64,000 bases of DNA from Triops longicaudatus (taxonomy: Eukaryota > Arthropoda > Branchiopoda > Notostraca > Triopsidae), in assembly GCA_022885665.1 (NCBI GenBank), contig JAGQDJ010000033.1:558001-622000 (forward strand), written 5' to 3'. The position numbers and the translations under genes are program-made. Below the pieces are notes generated by a model, which did not search any database, was not told the origin of the DNA, and worked only from the letters and a program-made list of their open reading frames with translations. Below, in pieces: positions 62,688 through 64,000 of the stretch. Each line of letters opens with the position of its first letter. Positions within the stretch are counted from its first letter, which is position 1.

Positions 62688-64000
62688 GTAAGACAATTTA
62701 CCTTTAATCGGATAGAGCTATGGTGTCCTACCTGGGCTGCTGCACTCAATAATAGACGTTTTGCTTATTCAGAAGGCAGTCTATTTTTAAAGATAATTAC
62801 AAAATTTTTGAGAGAAAAAGCCTAAATGAATTTTTGCGACGGAAACTGTCAAGCCTTAAAAATGGGGAAATCATTGGATAAACAAGCGACAGGCAAAAAG
62901 GGATTGAAGACCATTGCGCTAAAATAACTCTTCTCATAAATGGAGCATTCGTATAATTGCATAATGGGCTTGTGTTTCAAGCACTTTAAATAATAATTCT
63001 TTTGGCATTGGGTTTGCAAAGATCCGTTCTCGTATTGTGTAAGTAGATTACGAAATATCGCCTGAGCGGTATGCAATTAATGGAGTAGTTTTTTCTGCGT
63101 ATTGCACAATACAGAAGGCTAAGCAAAAGGAGTCCGTCTAGCCAGCACTTTATTCATTAATGGTTTAGTATAGGTATGATACAATGTCTGTGCTTGCGCA
63201 ACGAATTGCATGTTGACATTCTTAAAACAGGGACTACGGTTGACATAAGAGAGATACAAAAACAGCGTAGCGAAATAAGAACATTTCGGTCAAGTTCTGC
63301 GGTTAATTCGTTGCAATATAGAGATCTGACAAAGGAACGCAAGTTTCATCAGTCATTGACGTGTTGCTTTGTCAACACAGAAATTGTATAATGAGTCCGT
63401 CGTATGAAACGCTCGGGGTAAATTGTGACCACCAAGAATGTGTTCCAGAAAAGCAAGTAATTTTCGAAAACAGCCATAGATACAATGTTGTGCCTCGCTC
63501 TTGTATTACTCAAAGTCATTCTAAAATCTCAGCACAAGCCTCGAAATGCGCAAAATATGGAACATTCCTGTGTCAGTATGTGTAAACAATAGTTTTCAGT
63601 TTTTGCTTGTATTCGTGACATAATTTCTGCTGCAGAATATGTAGTGCATGACGGTGCTTTTTAATAAGCATGCTCATGATATATTTAAAAAAGGCATTTA
63701 AAAACTACCCTAAAAGTTTCTGATTCAACAATTATTTGTCGTGTGTTAAAGTTTTTTCTCCCAAAAATATGGTGGAATGTGACCCTTCGAATTTACATTA
63801 CTGGTCATCACCGTTTCAGATGCTAGATTGCACTTCCGCTCTTTCTGTCCGGAGAACTGGAAAGCACTATAAGATGTGAAGGGCGCAAAGAAGAAATTAC
63901 AAAGACAATAAACTAGAAACAAAAAAAACTCCTGACCCATACGGCAATCGTGAATATTCTTGGCGATTCCTTGTATTCTTTTTTAGACAAGCGAACATAA
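62688..64000. other. Probable intron sequence of the forked/espin-like gene
   Basis: No further ankyrin exon was seen to the end of the window. One plus-strand frame (63361-63585) begins after an ACACAG acceptor-like site with a compatible phase, but its product (Cys/His/Lys-containing, no repeat pattern) does not match the family, so it is left uncalled. Confidence 0.35.

Overview
This is a eukaryotic nuclear window, most likely from an arthropod and perhaps a crustacean. Genes are split by short GT-AG introns (mostly 50-100 nt, plus a few long first introns). The content includes a trehalose-6-phosphate synthase/phosphatase fusion, an M13 (neprilysin-like) peptidase, secreted Thr-rich proteins and a forked/espin-like ankyrin exon. 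No bacterial gene organisation, CRISPR array, rRNA gene or convincing tRNA gene was seen. The lineage is inferred from gene content and intron style only; nothing here names the species.

Layout: 1-6.4 kb has no supportable gene. Between 6.4 and 17.2 kb lie two minus-strand genes for secreted, low-complexity Thr/Arg/Gly-rich proteins (A and B). They share one plan: a TATA box, a minute phase-2 first exon encoding the start of the signal peptide, then T-rich blocks alternating with RGR/RF motifs. From 20.8 to 22.9 kb, PYM1 (plus) and BLOC1S1 (minus) converge. A non-autonomous hAT-like element with an exact 8-bp duplication sits at 24.0-24.6 kb. Two tandem PI-PLC X-domain genes occupy 25.0-28.3 kb on the minus strand only about 43 bp apart, followed by a second hAT-like element at 28.7-29.7 kb. 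At 31.7-33.5 kb is a Reeler-DOMON protein with a hydrophobic tail. ALG3 (minus, 33.8-35.4 kb) is divergent from the mitochondrial ATP synthase beta gene (plus, 36.0-38.4 kb). After a repeat-bearing gap, an 18-exon M13 peptidase gene (plus, 42.9-47.4 kb) converges on the TPS/TPP gene (minus, 47.8-50.9 kb). The remaining 13 kb is sparse and ends in the first ankyrin exon of a forked/espin-like gene that runs off the right edge.

The genes do not form one pathway. They are mostly conserved housekeeping functions (oxidative phosphorylation, N-glycan assembly, exon-junction-complex recycling, lysosome/organelle biogenesis, trehalose metabolism) interleaved with secreted or surface proteins. Exon models were built by hand from splice consensus, reading phase and family similarity. 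Every complete multi-exon model keeps an open frame across all junctions. The points most worth following up are: the two phase-interchangeable first exons of the PI-PLC pair; degenerate HAD motifs in the TPP half of the trehalose enzyme; an Asp at the position of the third zinc ligand in the M13 peptidase; a Reeler-DOMON protein without its usual cytochrome b561; the A/B paralogue pair; and a cluster of AGGTCA direct repeats.
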